The notes beneath the pieces were generated by a model, which worked only from the letters and a program-made list of their open reading frames with translations, had not been told where the DNA came from and did no database searches. A stretch of DNA of 32,638 bases from Saccoglossus kowalevskii (lineage: Eukaryota; Hemichordata; Enteropneusta; Harrimaniidae): assembly GCF_000003605.2 (NCBI RefSeq), contig NW_003130857.1, positions 168,246 to 200,883 of the forward strand, read 5' to 3'. Every line of letters starts with the position of its first letter. Position 1 is the first letter of the stretch. The position numbers and the translations under genes were made by a program. Positions 19,693 through 30,743 of this stretch are shown here, piece after piece.

Positions 19693-22600
19693 CTGGAATA
19701 AAATAAAATATGACCAAAAATAGTTTTGCTAGTCATTTGTGCTTAAAAAGAAATGCTTTAAAACAAACAAAATATAGTGTCTGCGCTATACAAGCGTGTG
19801 GTTTTAATTTACAAACGGCCTAGCTTAGTATATGTAGTAAAAAGCTCTCAAAATATGAGGAAAGTGCTTAGTTTATGAGGTTAGTTTAACAAGACGTTCG
19901 GTAAAAAGACAAGATTTCTACACTATTCTGCAGCGATTCATGCTTCCAAATGGCATGCATAGTTCAACAAAAAAATGGTGAGAGTAACAGGAGACCCACT
20001 GTTGTCAAAAGTCCGAATAATTGCTTATAATACCAGATATATCATTACTCCAGTAGATTTTACTACTAACAGCAGATTTTACTTGCGTTCACATTTTGTG
20101 TGTGGAAATACGTAATCTAGCTACTTTATATCAAACAGCTGGCTAATATACGAGATGTCAACTCCAATGACAGTGGTTGATTCAATTGTATCATGTCAAT
20201 ATTTGAACTGTGTATAGATAGGTAGTGGAAAATACTTCACCAAACAAATCGTCACACTGGAAACCTTTGGTCCAATCTCATTGGAATACCTACTATGTCT
20301 CAATATATTTTCAGTCCAGGTATATTATAAAGATTAACAACGTGAACAGAATATACAAACGAATACAACAGCAAATTTAGATCAACCCGAGGTTGTTGGC
20401 ATACCAGATAATATTCCCTATGAATTCCCAGAATCTTGAGAAACTTAGAAATAAATTAGAAATATTCTGCCCCTCTATCGCTTGATAATCTACAACCATT
20501 TAATGAAGACAATACATCATTTTAATTGATATTGAAGGAACAAATGATGCCCTAAAAAAATAGTACACTGCAAAATAAGTAGGATTTACTCGAACAGTAT
20601 GAAACAACTGGTTACAATGGAACCAGTACATAAACAAATGTACCAGTTTTCCACGATATATGACAAGTACGCTTATTAGCGCCAACAAAGTCTGTCATAA
20701 GTGAATCTTGAGCATTCTAGCTTTGTCAACGTGTGAATCCATGGTATGCAGACAAATACCAGACACACAAATGGCATGTGTTTGCATATCAGTTGAAAAT
20801 GACTCATTTTTTTCCATCGGATGGTCACTACTACTAATGTAACTGAAGTTAACTGGTAGATAATACAAGTAGTAATAATGCAGATTATTATACATTGCAA
20901 TTCAATTGTTAGCAGTGACGTTTATATGTTGTGTGAAAACTTTACTAATTGCTTACTTTCTACTAAATCGTCTACATCAGTGATGTCTGGGCTGAAGGCA
21001 GTCGCTGCGAAGTTACATTGCCCCAGGTGCTCCAATAATAATTTAGCATCCCTGCCATGCGTAACATTGAATATCAACACTTTCGCAACACGATTCCTGT
21101 AATTGAAACATTGTATCAAGCAGTGTGGGTGAAATATTTTTAGCGTGAACACGTAAGGCTTTGAGAGAATATTCTGTGAATACAATTCAGATATTCACAT
21201 ACATGCACAAATGAACACTCCATTTATGATTAAGAAGTTTACCGTTAATGTGTAGCAGTATAAAACGTAGCCATACTGTTATGTTGATCAGAATGGTCAT
21301 TACGCGGCTGCTTTTTCAGGTGAGACAATGACAGCCTTTCTAGAAAGCTTATTAATAACATTCGTTTATTTATTTATTAATTAATTGAATTAATTTATTA
21401 TTTTTTAAATTTATTTATTTATTATACAAAAAATCACAAAGACACTGACGAAACGATCACTTCAGTTCGAAGATGGTAAGTGCCAATTATCTTTATTATT
21501 GCTCTGTACGTTCAACTGTGGTTTTTTGCAGATCATGTTCATGTACAATCAATTACGCACTGAATATGCATTAAAAAAGAATCTGTTGAATGTACATTTA
21601 ACAATCGATATATACTTTAGAGTTTGCTTTTCTTCTGCCGATGCTTCTTTAAACCACTTAACACCAGCCTTCATACTCATTGGTGTATGGGCTCCATCCA
21701 GATAGTATGTAACATTGTCATGTTTTACGATTTGTGTACGCCCTGGCAAGCAACAGTCGCGAAGTCCTTTGGAATCAGAAACGATAAAAATTATTACAAG
21801 TTATTGAGAAAGGAAAAAAGAAAGGGAAACTGATTTATTCTTATGATTATTGGATTTTATATTTCCCAGTTATTCACTAGTTTTTTTAAGAATATAATCA
21901 TTAATTAATTCAGCTAAAATAAATATGCATACATCTCTATAACAATATTTGTTCATGTATCTGTCAGCCTGTGGTTATTCTATCAATAAGTGCTTTTTGA
22001 ATTATAATTGTAGTCTTCGCTAATCAGTCACCAAATTAAATGATCTCTTTGTTAACCCAAACCAAAGGTTGATAAAACCTTTAAAATAAAATAAAACAAT
22101 AAATATTTATTTCCAGCGTTAGTTTTCACACATTGATGACACAAATTAACAGCGAATGTTTTGCGTTCCCTTAAGTATGGTTTTGAAAAAAAAATCATCA
22201 TGCATGCAAACATGCACTTCAATACTCTCCCAGCAAGATTTTCTTCGTTTGTTTTTGATAAGTGGTTTTGAATTATGCATAAAAAACGTCAATGATAGAG
22301 ACGAATTGCAGTATTCAATACTGAGTTGTGTAAGCATAAACAGCATGTCAATCATGTTATGATTGCTCTATAAATATATTCTGATTTTATGAATGGAATT
22401 TAGGCATTTTCTATTCGTATGTGCATATTAGACGTATGCATGGTAATGTAAAACAAATATTTAGAAAGAATGTTTTTTTATTCTACATCGAAATTAATAT
22501 CTAACCAAACTATCACCATAGCTTACCTGATATAAACGTGGCTGGTAACTTGAATGCTGAAGCTGTCTGGATGTCGCCATCCATGCTATATGTATTGGTA

Positions 22601-25600
22601 CGTCCAAACCCTGCTCTCTTGTTGGAGTGATCTAGTAGAGTAAAACGTCTATAATTTTATATAGATCATTAGCAAGGGGGAAATTAACTAAGTAGTATAT
22701 TGTTTATTCAAATTAAAAACAATTTTTTTTCTTTTGTTTCGTGTTACTGAAAACCTTGACAACCAATTCAAGTATATAAAATAAAATGTTATACAATTGA
22801 AATAAGAACATTTTGCAAATGTGTAAATGTTTTTATTTTTCATGTTGTATATATGCAGGTTATACTGCAGATAATGTGATGTATTTTTGTTGGTAAAACT
22901 ATCTTGAAATGTCATAACGAAGATACTATTCTCACATGGGTAATGAAGTTAGGCCAGTCAACAAGACCGTCATATCAAATGTTCTAGCTTATGAATTCTA
23001 ATAGTGAGAAGGTTTGTTAAACTCAGGGGAGGAATTACGATTTGATAAACATCAATATATGATGTTTAATATTATTACTACCACGCCACTTAGATCACAT
23101 GTGCTATATGTAGCTATACTCAAGGTTGTTTTTGTATATGAGAGTTTAAGAACTTTTGAACGGAAGCTGGTTAAAAATCATTTGCAAGCCGAGTGGGCTC
23201 GAGCAACTCAATAAGTTAGTCGATACATCCACCAACAGTTTGAGATATAGTATGCTTCTCTACTTACAAAATAATCATTTCGATGTAAAACAAACATTAA
23301 TAAACAAACGGACGCTCAGAGCAGTATATTATGTGTACCACTCGAAATGAAATAGATTCAAATATGATATAAAAGAAAACATAATTGAATGACGCATTCA
23401 TGTCAATTCTAATTTTATTAGCACGTGATGCTTTTGCATAATTGATAATTCAACCAATTACATTCATTGTATGAATGCATGGCTGCACAATACGAAACAT
23501 GCTGGGGTCTCATGCAGTCATATATAGTGGGAGCTCGTGATGTAAAACAATAGTTTAGAAAGAATCCTTCTGTACTATTATGTAAACTACACCCTAAATG
23601 GATACTTTGATGTCAATGGAACATCATTTGTAACACAGGAAATGTGTAATATTAATGTTTAGGCAATATCAATCAAAAGAACGTGGTTACCAGTAATTCA
23701 AATGCTAAAAATGAAAACTTAAAGTAGCATACAAGTCTCATTCGTGGATGAATCAATTAGTTAGCATCAACGTTACCATGAAGCAAAGGAAACATATCAC
23801 GTGAACATGTATGTGCAACATAAGTACGTACGTAGGTTATGTTCTTCTATCCATGTTCTACATAACTGTATTGCTAAAGATGCGTTAATACGTTGATGTT
23901 CGCCAGCAAGTCCAAGCTTCATTGGCTTCCCTTGCCAATCGTAATCATCCAAGTCGGGCACAATCTGAATCGTCGCCTGTAAACATAACAGCTATGAAAA
24001 AACTGTTTTTTTTTTGCCGAATGACAATAGTGAATAATATGACAGAACCCCACACCCTGCCAGTGGCTTTCGTTGCGTGTGAAACTTATTTTCACGAGTG
24101 ATGCGGTGTATCCTGCAGCCGTACTTTCACGAGCGAAGCGAATACACCGCATCTTGAAAGCCACGGGCAGGCTGTGGGGTCTGTTATTATTACATATGTT
24201 CCATATTTGATTATTTCATATTAAAGAAAAAACGTGCAACAAACCGGGTGGATTTTAGGTCGGGGAACCCCATTGCCCATTAATATGTTCCAAGATAGTG
24301 ATACGGCATAGCAACTGTCACTGTGTGAAAATAAAATAATCAGACGTCTAATTTGATTCACTGCCCGAATAAATAACTCGTGGACGTTTAGTTGGGACCA
24401 CGACAGAACCAGAACTGGATGACTGTGATACACAGTTTAACATGTTCCTCCACAGATCTGTGCATTGGCAAACGTGCCGTGCAGCTGCGGTACTACACTG
24501 ACAGAAAGACTTTCGTCGACAGCGGCCGGCGCTGAGCCGCACGCCATAACTGCGTTTGTGATGTTGCTTGCTGGTCGTGGATTGAAAGAGTCTTGGTTTC
24601 CGGATTAAATGTTGCTCATTTGGCGTTGGTGATCTTTATTTGGAACTGAGTATTGGTTTAGACTGCTGACATTTTTGTGTCCACTTAGATGTGCTGCCGT
24701 GTTTGGTGTTACACCAGCGTCAAGGAGACGTTGAACACAGGTTTTACGTGCGCTGTGGTTACTCAATTTGCCAGTTAACTCTGTTTCTTTCAACTTCGAC
24801 TTCATGAACGTAGTCACTTTATTTATGGCCATAGGTTGATTTCGCAATCATATTCCCCTAGCAATGGTACATGGGACATACTCAATTCCAATATAGAATG
24901 GCGCTGAACTGCAGTTCATTATGTTTGGTCGATGAGCTGCGTACACTGTCAATCTCGGAAGCACTTTCATGTTTGTCATTAAAACACACCGTTTTAATTG
25001 AAAACACACTGTTGTAATTAAAAACATGTGTATTATATAATAAAAAACACTAGTATTTTCTATCAAAACAGTAGTGTTTTACTCTTTTTAGAAAAGTATT
25101 TTGGGGAGTTATTGAAGCACTTTTTGATGAAAATTAAGCACATTGTAAACACACAAAAACACACTTTTCCGAAATAAAATACTAGGTGTTTTACGGTGAC
25201 ATAAATGTGTAATTAAAGTGTTTGCTGATAGAACAATTAAGGACTAATGCATCCACCTTTATGCAAAATTGAGTAGACAATCATCGAAAGTGATTTCCTC
25301 CAGAAAATAATTGCATGTCACGCACCAACCTATATGGTCTCACCAACCTAAGTACAACTAGAAATCGAGACATGTGGTGAATTAAGTACCGCGTGGCCTA
25401 ACGGATTTTATTAATCCGCATTTGGTGAACGGTGGTTGTAGTTCCAATCACATCTGAGCATTCTCAACATGTGGTTTAAACATGTGATATTTCTCGAAAA
25501 ATGCTCAATTTGAACCTCTTCAGAAAGCAAAATAAATGTTAATGTATAATAAGTGTTAATCTATAATACACATTTGTGTTTATGAGAGTAAAAAACTAAA

Positions 25601-28600
25601 ACACTTTTCTTCCAAAATGTTGAATTATTTTATCATGAAGCATGTTTTATGCATGTTTTATAAGTGTCTATGTACACGACATGTACACAATGTCATGAGT
25701 ATAACTAAAACACTTTTCCTACAAATTGTTTTGTCTTGGAGCACTTTCAAAAGCAAAAACACAGTCATGTAATGTTTCAAGGTAAAACCCCGATTATATA
25801 CAGGACACTTTTGTATGTCGTCTAAGGTATGCATCTATAATAGACAATACTTATTATCGACTGTATGCAGCATATTGGAAGAAAAAATGCTCACACACGT
25901 CAAATTTATGATAAATTTATACCATGTACCTGTCACAAGTTTAATAACCGATGGAATTAAACATGCTGGTGTTGTTATCAATGTTCGAGTTAATGAGCTG
26001 GATGATGCTGCGCTAAACTGGCAATTATTCCCTGTGATCTAATCATTAGATTCAATTTCTTTACAGCTCTTATTCTATTGGCAGAACCTCGGTGTTGAAT
26101 TCCAATATGGTGATTACCACGCACCTGTGCAAATTTGCTATAATTTAAACAGCTCCTCTAAGCCTCCAATAATACATAACCATTCAATTGTTATTTAGGA
26201 ATGTAATAAATACAATAAAACACGTCTTCCATTGAGGCATTTTTCTACGTGTCGTGATTATAAACACTTTACAAAATGTGTGTCTAGTAAAAGCACTTTT
26301 AAAAGTGTTGTGATAATAAAAACACATTTTATACATGTCCTTGTGGAAACACTTTAGAAATGTGTGACCAGTAAAAACACTTTTAAAAGTGTTATGATAA
26401 TAAGCACTTTATATACATGTTTCTGGTAGAAACTTTTTTAAAAACGTGTTTCTAATATGTTATAGGCAAAAACATCCCTGCAAAGTGTTTTCATAATATA
26501 CACTTCTCGCAATTATGCAGATTATAAACACTTTAAGTGTTTTTAAAGTGGGGACAAGCTTATAAACTTGTTAAATGTTTTATCAAAATACAGTAAGACT
26601 GTTTTATTTTAAAACAGTTATGTTGTAAAATAACTCATTTGCGATTTTAAGAAAAACACTTAATGTGTTTAATTATAAATCACTTAAAAGAGATTTTAAA
26701 GTGGGGACAAAAATGTGTCACCTAGGTTTACAGTGTATGCTTTGTATGCACGAACTGGGCAAATGTCCTGGGTTTTCGGTGCAGCATACGCTTTTGGTGC
26801 AAAGCTCATAGTATTACCAGGCTCCCCGTGACGAGTTTTGGGGAGTTTCATTATACGCTAGAAACTCACCATTTTCGTCACTCTGTGGGACTACATCACC
26901 CCATTCCATCTGACGGTGTTCGTTGTTTCCGCGCAAACCGAAAAGCTTTGTGTTGTTATACCACATAGTTTTGATGATGGCTTTTGCGGAGTCTACACCA
27001 AGTTGCCCATCAGTAACGACTCCTCTTGATCTTTCGTAATTGGTTGTGATTTGGCTGGCAAATTACCAAATCCAGAAGCCTTCAGATGTTTCCTTTTAGC
27101 GGCCAATGTACGGCGACTTGCAGCAAAATGCATCGTCACGAATGATGCTTATTCTGTAATTATTGTCACACAAAGACCGGTCAATCGATTTTTGATACAA
27201 TGATATAGAGTCCGGCTCATATTCGTCTCCGTTTTTCTTACGAATACCAAAATAAAATTGCGACAGCAAAGCATCTAGCTGGGATGGTGGTATATCCTTC
27301 AGGTCACGCTTTTTTGTGTGTCATAGACTTCTTCCAATCATTAAATACAGTTCACGCTTCGTTATCATCGCCTTATTCTTGTTTTTCTGCTCGCGGACAA
27401 ACGCCGCAACGTCACCAACAGAAACCTCCCAGTACCTCGATGCTGATGGTTCCGGCTCCATAGCAATCGCCGATTTTACCGCGGGTTGATCTTCTGAGAG
27501 CCCTTCAGGATAATAAAACTCAGTTTCCAGGTGGTCAACATACATTAAGTTCTCCCAATCGTAGTATTCCATGTGATATGCCAAAAATGTTGCTGGACGA
27601 TTTGAACCGGATAAAAATAGCAGACGAAAATTTATTTACTAAATAATGGAAATACCATGTCATTTGCATATCGACTGTGAAAATACCGAAAACATTATTG
27701 CATGGGTGATATGCAACTTAGTTTTAGTCAAAATAAGTGACTGCCTAAAATTACCATTACTGTTGTTCAAATTTCATTTCACTTGGCAAGTATATTCATG
27801 TACCCTAAGGGGAAAATATCGTACTTCTTAATGTTTAAATTTCTGCTATGTTACGGTACTCATGAAGGGCCTACTCTGTTTGCTCTCAGACCTCATTTGC
27901 ATATGGGGTGTGGAAATACCGATTTTGATTTTTGGGACAAATCGAAATAAACTGCAGTACATATGTAATAATATGAGGTTATTACGAGGATACTGCAAAG
28001 TATGCACGAAGACTTTACAGCGGGAGTATCGACCGAAGCGCCCCGTACTGTACGGTGACAGATGTATAATAATTTGTAATATGCGTCAATGTTTTTAAAT
28101 GATTTATTATACATATTAATGTATATTTTAGTTAATGATACTGCCAATGATCTAACATTGTAGTTCTATCTGAGTATTGTAATTGATATATTTACACTCA
28201 CGTGTATTTCATTGGCTCTACATCTCAATGTATTCATGGCCTCCTGTACCTGTGGGATTGTGAATGCTGGTCGGCCAGGCTGTTGAATAAAACATTTTTG
28301 TTTATCTTCACTCATTTTTTAATGATCATAGATTTTCATAAAGCAAATCGACATAGAAACATGTGTACAAATAAATGTTCGCGATAAGTATGATAATATA
28401 TTTCACAAAACAAAATTGTGTGCATATGTTTTGTTTCATATTACAAACAAAATAAAAACCGCAATATTTTCAGTGATTTTTATATTTTTCATTGATGATT
28501 AGGTTGCATGTTGAATGTAAATGTAATTCTCACCTTGCATATTCCAGCTTTGTGCCATGCTATGCTATCAATCGTGTTTCCTAACAAATTTGTATGATCC

Positions 28601-30466
28601 AAGTCCAATAAAGTGATGCCAACCACTCTCGGGCTTTGCACAATGTTGGTGCAATCATAAGCGCCACCAACGCCCACTTCAAGAATGACAACATCAACCT
28701 AGATACATATTTATAAAATGATTATTGATAGCACACTACGAGGTTAAAACTCGCGACCAGACAATGCGCCTTGTTCTTTCTGTTCCTTCTGATCATATGC
28801 ACGGAGTTTCAACTTAGTATTTTCAAATAATTTATGTTCATTTGATAATTGTAGATGTAGGTGCATTTTGATCAATATTGCCAATTTCACACCCAAATTG
28901 CGGGCTTAAATAGAAAAATCACAGGCAACATCCACTCTTACATTGAAGTGTGTCTAACTGCAAAACAATTCCGTATAAATGTCACTTATTCCGAAACACC
29001 TCAATTCTTATATACCATGGAGATTATACAGTGTAGTTTTTGTTTTGTGTTGTTTAGCCTACACCATAGCAATATTCTCGAGGTCTCACCTTTTCATGTA
29101 TGAACACATTCAATGCCATTAATGTCATAAATCTGAATCCACTCAGCATAGTTTCAGGATACTCGCATTTTGTTGACTCTAATTTATTGTAGACATCAAA
29201 GAAATATTTACTGAAAACATCCTTTGTCAGTGTTAAACCATTGATGCGGATTCGCTCACGAAATTCTACCAAATGTGGTGAGCTAGAAATAATAAAGATT
29301 ATCTTACAAAACAATTTATTATAATTTACTGTCAAACACTTCGACGTAGATATTGCAATCTTAACGAATATGGCTTCATACTAGAATTAGCTCAATTGTA
29401 ACTTAGCAATCGTTTTATAAAATTAAACATTTTGCTAAACCCAGCTACATCTGGATTGTGCGAAATTACTAGTACACTATAGTTAAATTAGCTAAAATAA
29501 CGTGTCAGCTGAAACACGTTGGTATAGTATTTTACAACAATGCTACCCGTATTTTTGGCTTTATAAAAACATTCAAATAGTAGTTCAACATTCACAGCTC
29601 CAAACATTTGATAAACAATACCAGATTTTGATTCATTGATAATCATTCTTTTTGTACCATGTAATGAATCCAATGAGTTAATATTGTTACTTACCTGTAT
29701 AATCCTGTTTTGAACCCATTTGCTCGTAATATACTTTCACAAAAAGCAGACACAGAACCTTTACCCTTTGTACCACTTACATGAATTATGTTCAATCCAT
29801 CAACATCATCAAGCTAATAAGGAAACAACAATGTAAGCATCATCATCATTTTGAATTGAGTATATTTTCAGTTTGAGTATAGGAAATTACACTTCAAATG
29901 CGTTGAGATCATTTAATGGTGTATCATGTATTGTCAGAAACCAATAATCTTAAACTTTACTTCTATTTAAGTAATGTACTTTGTTTTTGCTTTTTTGAAA
30001 ATTATTGCATTGTTGATTATTTTAATTTGGGCTAATGAGACCATAAGAAATACACAGCAACAGGCACTTTATATGTTGTGAAGCAAATATTCAGGATGAA
30101 AACCATTATCCCAGTACCCTAAATTATTGAATTCATTGTGACATTGACTGGAGACATTGACTGGAGAAAAAGATGAATACCAATAACATGACAGTCATAT
30201 TGTTTCTTCTAACACCATTAAGAGTCACCAATTTTAGGAGTATAATACATCAAGCGTCGAGTTTGATTTTTTTAATCTGTGTGAAACATTGTAATTAATT
30301 CCAAGAAATCAGGTTTATTGTAAATACTTGAACTCACATTGATATCAACTCTTTTTATGTAGTCACTCATTTCAGGGAGGCTTTTAGTACTGTACCAACT
30401 TTTATTGCGAAATATAATCGTACGAGACGCATCACGTACAATACCTTCCATTGCCTTTTGAACTTC
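19361..30466 (-). CDS. FPGS: Folylpolyglutamate synthase, ten exons, N-terminal exon not found
   Basis: FPGS adds glutamates to folates using ATP, retaining them in cytosol and mitochondria. Joined minus-strand exons: 30466-30338, 29813-29695, 29282-29090, 28698-28534, 28279-28202, 23976-23832, 22631-22527, 21766-21616, 21096-20957, 19692-19361. They give 518 codons with no stop, and every junction is GT-AG and phase-compatible. Family motifs appear in order: the P-loop [88 protein letters not shown] with YYLDGAHTP, and [14 protein letters not shown] near the C-terminus. Human FPGS has 587 residues, so only an N-terminal part (in humans including the mitochondrial presequence) is missing. The gene looks intact. 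It carries large introns, one of about 4.2 kb (23977-28201) that holds transposon relics. Confidence 0.95.
20957..21096 (-). CDS. FPGS: FPGS exon i
   Basis: Encodes [20 protein letters not shown] then [20 protein letters not shown] and VDDLVE, matching the VLLFN-T-x-x-RD segment of animal FPGS. Acceptor TTACAG, donor GTAAGC, phases 2 in and 1 out. Confidence 0.93.
21616..21766 (-). CDS. FPGS: FPGS exon h, PGRTQ and DGAHTP motifs
   Basis: Encodes [20 protein letters not shown] then [20 protein letters not shown], the start of the C-terminal domain. The acceptor is preceded by a weak pyrimidine tract (GATTCCAAAG) and the donor is GTATAT, but the motifs leave no doubt. Confidence 0.93.
22527..22631 (-). 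CDS. FPGS: FPGS exon g
   Basis: Encodes [20 protein letters not shown] then [14 protein letters not shown], linking the GEHQ helix to the C-terminal domain. Conservation is low here, but the phase (1 in, 1 out) fits both neighbours exactly and the donor GTAAGC is good. Confidence 0.82.
23832..23976 (-). CDS. FPGS: FPGS exon f, GEHQ-N motif
   Basis: Encodes [20 protein letters not shown] then [20 protein letters not shown] and TWIEEHNL, with the invariant GxHQxxN motif. Phase 0 in, 1 out, donor GTACGT. A foldback MITE lies only about 56 bp upstream of its acceptor. Confidence 0.94.
24033..24191. mobile_element. Foldback MITE in FPGS intron
   Basis: Outer inverted ends of about 35 bp: ACAGAACCCCACACCCTGCC and the inverse of GGGCAGGCTGTGGGGTCTGT, each flanked by AT-rich AATAAT. 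Inside is a second perfect inverted pair, GATGCGGTGTAT (24100-24111) and ATACACCGCATC (24142-24153). It has no coding capacity. Confidence 0.65.
24605..24847 (-). pseudogene. Catalytic C-terminal part of the Crypton-like recombinase
   Basis: 80 open codons with HSARKT (HxxR box), SGHKN and NQYSV (the nucleophilic Tyr at the family position), ending QRQMSNI before TAA. All visible catalytic residues of the second half are kept. The TGA just upstream replaces what is normally a Trp codon (TGG) in this family, consistent with one G-to-A change. Confidence 0.8.
24944..26735. mobile_element. 1,792-bp non-autonomous element with CACTGT ends and TA duplication
   Basis: The ends are CACTGTCAATCT (left) and the inverse of AGGTTTACAGTG (right): 10 of 12 bases match as terminal inverted repeats. 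TA flanks both sides (24942-24943 and 26736-26737). Removing the element with one TA joins KAY to AAHRP in frame in the host Crypton-like recombinase, which fixes the boundaries. The interior codes for nothing recognisable. It is packed with AAACAC(T)TTT and AAAAGTGTT motifs on both strands. TA target duplication suggests Tc1/mariner-type mobilisation, but I recognise no transposase. Confidence 0.75.
26294..26393. repeat. Palindromic ACACTTTTAAAAGTGT motifs
   Basis: CACTTTTAAAAGTG at 26294-26307 and the 18-bp perfect palindrome AACACTTTTAAAAGTGTT at 26376-26393 are the clearest of many copies of a short motif across 24970-26720. Related half-sites occur in both orientations. A second pair, TTTTAAAGTGGGGACAA, sits at about 26541 and 26694. 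Confidence 0.6.
27659..27921. repeat. Short direct repeat upstream of the Crypton-like ORF
   Basis: CATTTGCATATCGACTGTGA then AAATACCGA (27659-27687) recurs as CATTTGCATATGGGGTGTGG then AAATACCGA (27893-27921), 234 bp apart. It might be part of the Crypton-like element's 5' region or an unrelated repeat. Confidence 0.3.
28202..28279 (-). CDS. FPGS: FPGS exon e
   Basis: 26 codons, [20 protein letters not shown] then RANEIH, matching the K-x-G-x-PAFT region after the DHT motif. Acceptor CAACAG, donor GTGAGT, phase 0. It is followed by the ~4.2-kb intron that carries the Crypton-like pseudogene. Confidence 0.9.
28534..28698 (-). CDS. FPGS: FPGS exon d, GGAYDCTN and DHTNLLG motifs
   Basis: Encodes [20 protein letters not shown] then [20 protein letters not shown] and [15 protein letters not shown]. 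These are signature motifs of the central ATPase domain. 55 codons, phase 0 at both ends, acceptor ATCTAG, donor GTGAGA. Confidence 0.96.
29090..29282 (-). CDS. FPGS: FPGS exon c, SSPHL folate-binding region
   Basis: Starts by completing a Ser codon to give [20 protein letters not shown], then [15 protein letters not shown], and ends [16 protein letters not shown]. This matches the conserved SSPHL-RERI-ING block and following helix. Acceptor TTTCTAG, donor GTGAGA. Confidence 0.95.
29695..29813 (-). CDS. FPGS: FPGS exon b, P-loop
   Basis: Holds [20 protein letters not shown], the nucleotide-binding P-loop (GTKGKGS) shared by FPGS and Mur ligases, then [14 protein letters not shown]. Acceptor TTATTAG, donor GTAAGT, phase 0 in and 2 out. 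Confidence 0.93.
30142..30167. repeat. Tandem duplicate of ACATTGACTGGAG
   Basis: Two adjacent exact copies of a 13-bp unit inside an FPGS intron. Simple slippage is the likely cause. Confidence 0.7.
30338..30466 (-). CDS. FPGS: FPGS exon a (first one found)
   Basis: Reads [20 protein letters not shown] then [20 protein letters not shown] and DIN, with acceptor TTATTAACAG and donor GTGAGT, phase 0 at both ends. It corresponds to the poorly conserved segment before the P-loop of animal FPGS, so homology is weaker than for the other exons. Splice signals and the phase match support it. Confidence 0.75.
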
Positions 30467-30596
30467 CTGTTAATAAATTGCATTAAACAATGTCATATAT
30501 GATATGTCTTCATGCGAGTTATTATTATTATGACGACACTGAATGGAATTGAAATCAAAGAATAAGGCAGATTATACAAACTAACATCTTGTCAGT

Positions 30597-30743
30597 TCAT
30601 TGATCGCAAGATATACCAACCGCGCTAATATTGCTATTTGGTTGGGCATCGACATTGTATTGTACCAAGCAGATGAAAAAATCACGGGCTGCATCTCGGG
30701 CAAATACATCATAATTTATAATAACCACACATATATCAAAACT
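30597..30743 (-). pseudogene. Short open segment resembling a VWA-domain fragment
   Basis: 48 codons open on the minus strand with no ATG: SFDICVVIINYDVFARDAAR then DFFICLVQYNVDAQPNSNIS and AVGISCDQ, then TGA. The pattern D-I-x-V-V-I ... F-A-R-x-F-x-x-x-L-V ... I-S-A-V-x-I-S is that of a von Willebrand A fold start, but the metal-site DxSxS is absent. It sits 131 bp upstream of FPGS exon a and does not splice to it in any obvious way. Confidence 0.25.

Larger units (their letters stand above)
24359..27584 (-). pseudogene. Crypton-like tyrosine recombinase (KIAA1958/QRICH1-type), interrupted
   Basis: The minus strand reads an almost complete DUF3504-type recombinase, ancestor-type of vertebrate KIAA1958, QRICH1 and ZMYM genes. 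In order: [40 protein letters not shown] then [60 protein letters not shown] then MEWGDV (box I), [30 protein letters not shown] (HxxR), [16 protein letters not shown] (third box and tyrosine), and a tail [15 protein letters not shown]. It is dead: an in-frame TGA after GRSL (about 27322), frameshifts near 27140, 27020 and 26825, TGA 24848-24850, TAA near 24605, and a 1,792-bp insertion between KAY and AAHRP. It lies in an FPGS intron on the same strand. Confidence 0.85.

Noticed and set aside
21358..21426. TTTATTTATTTATT run as a regulatory element
   Set aside because: Plain AT-rich low complexity within an FPGS intron.
27893..28147. 84-codon minus ORF as an FPGS exon
   Set aside because: Not needed: exons e and f join in phase without it, and it has no FPGS similarity.
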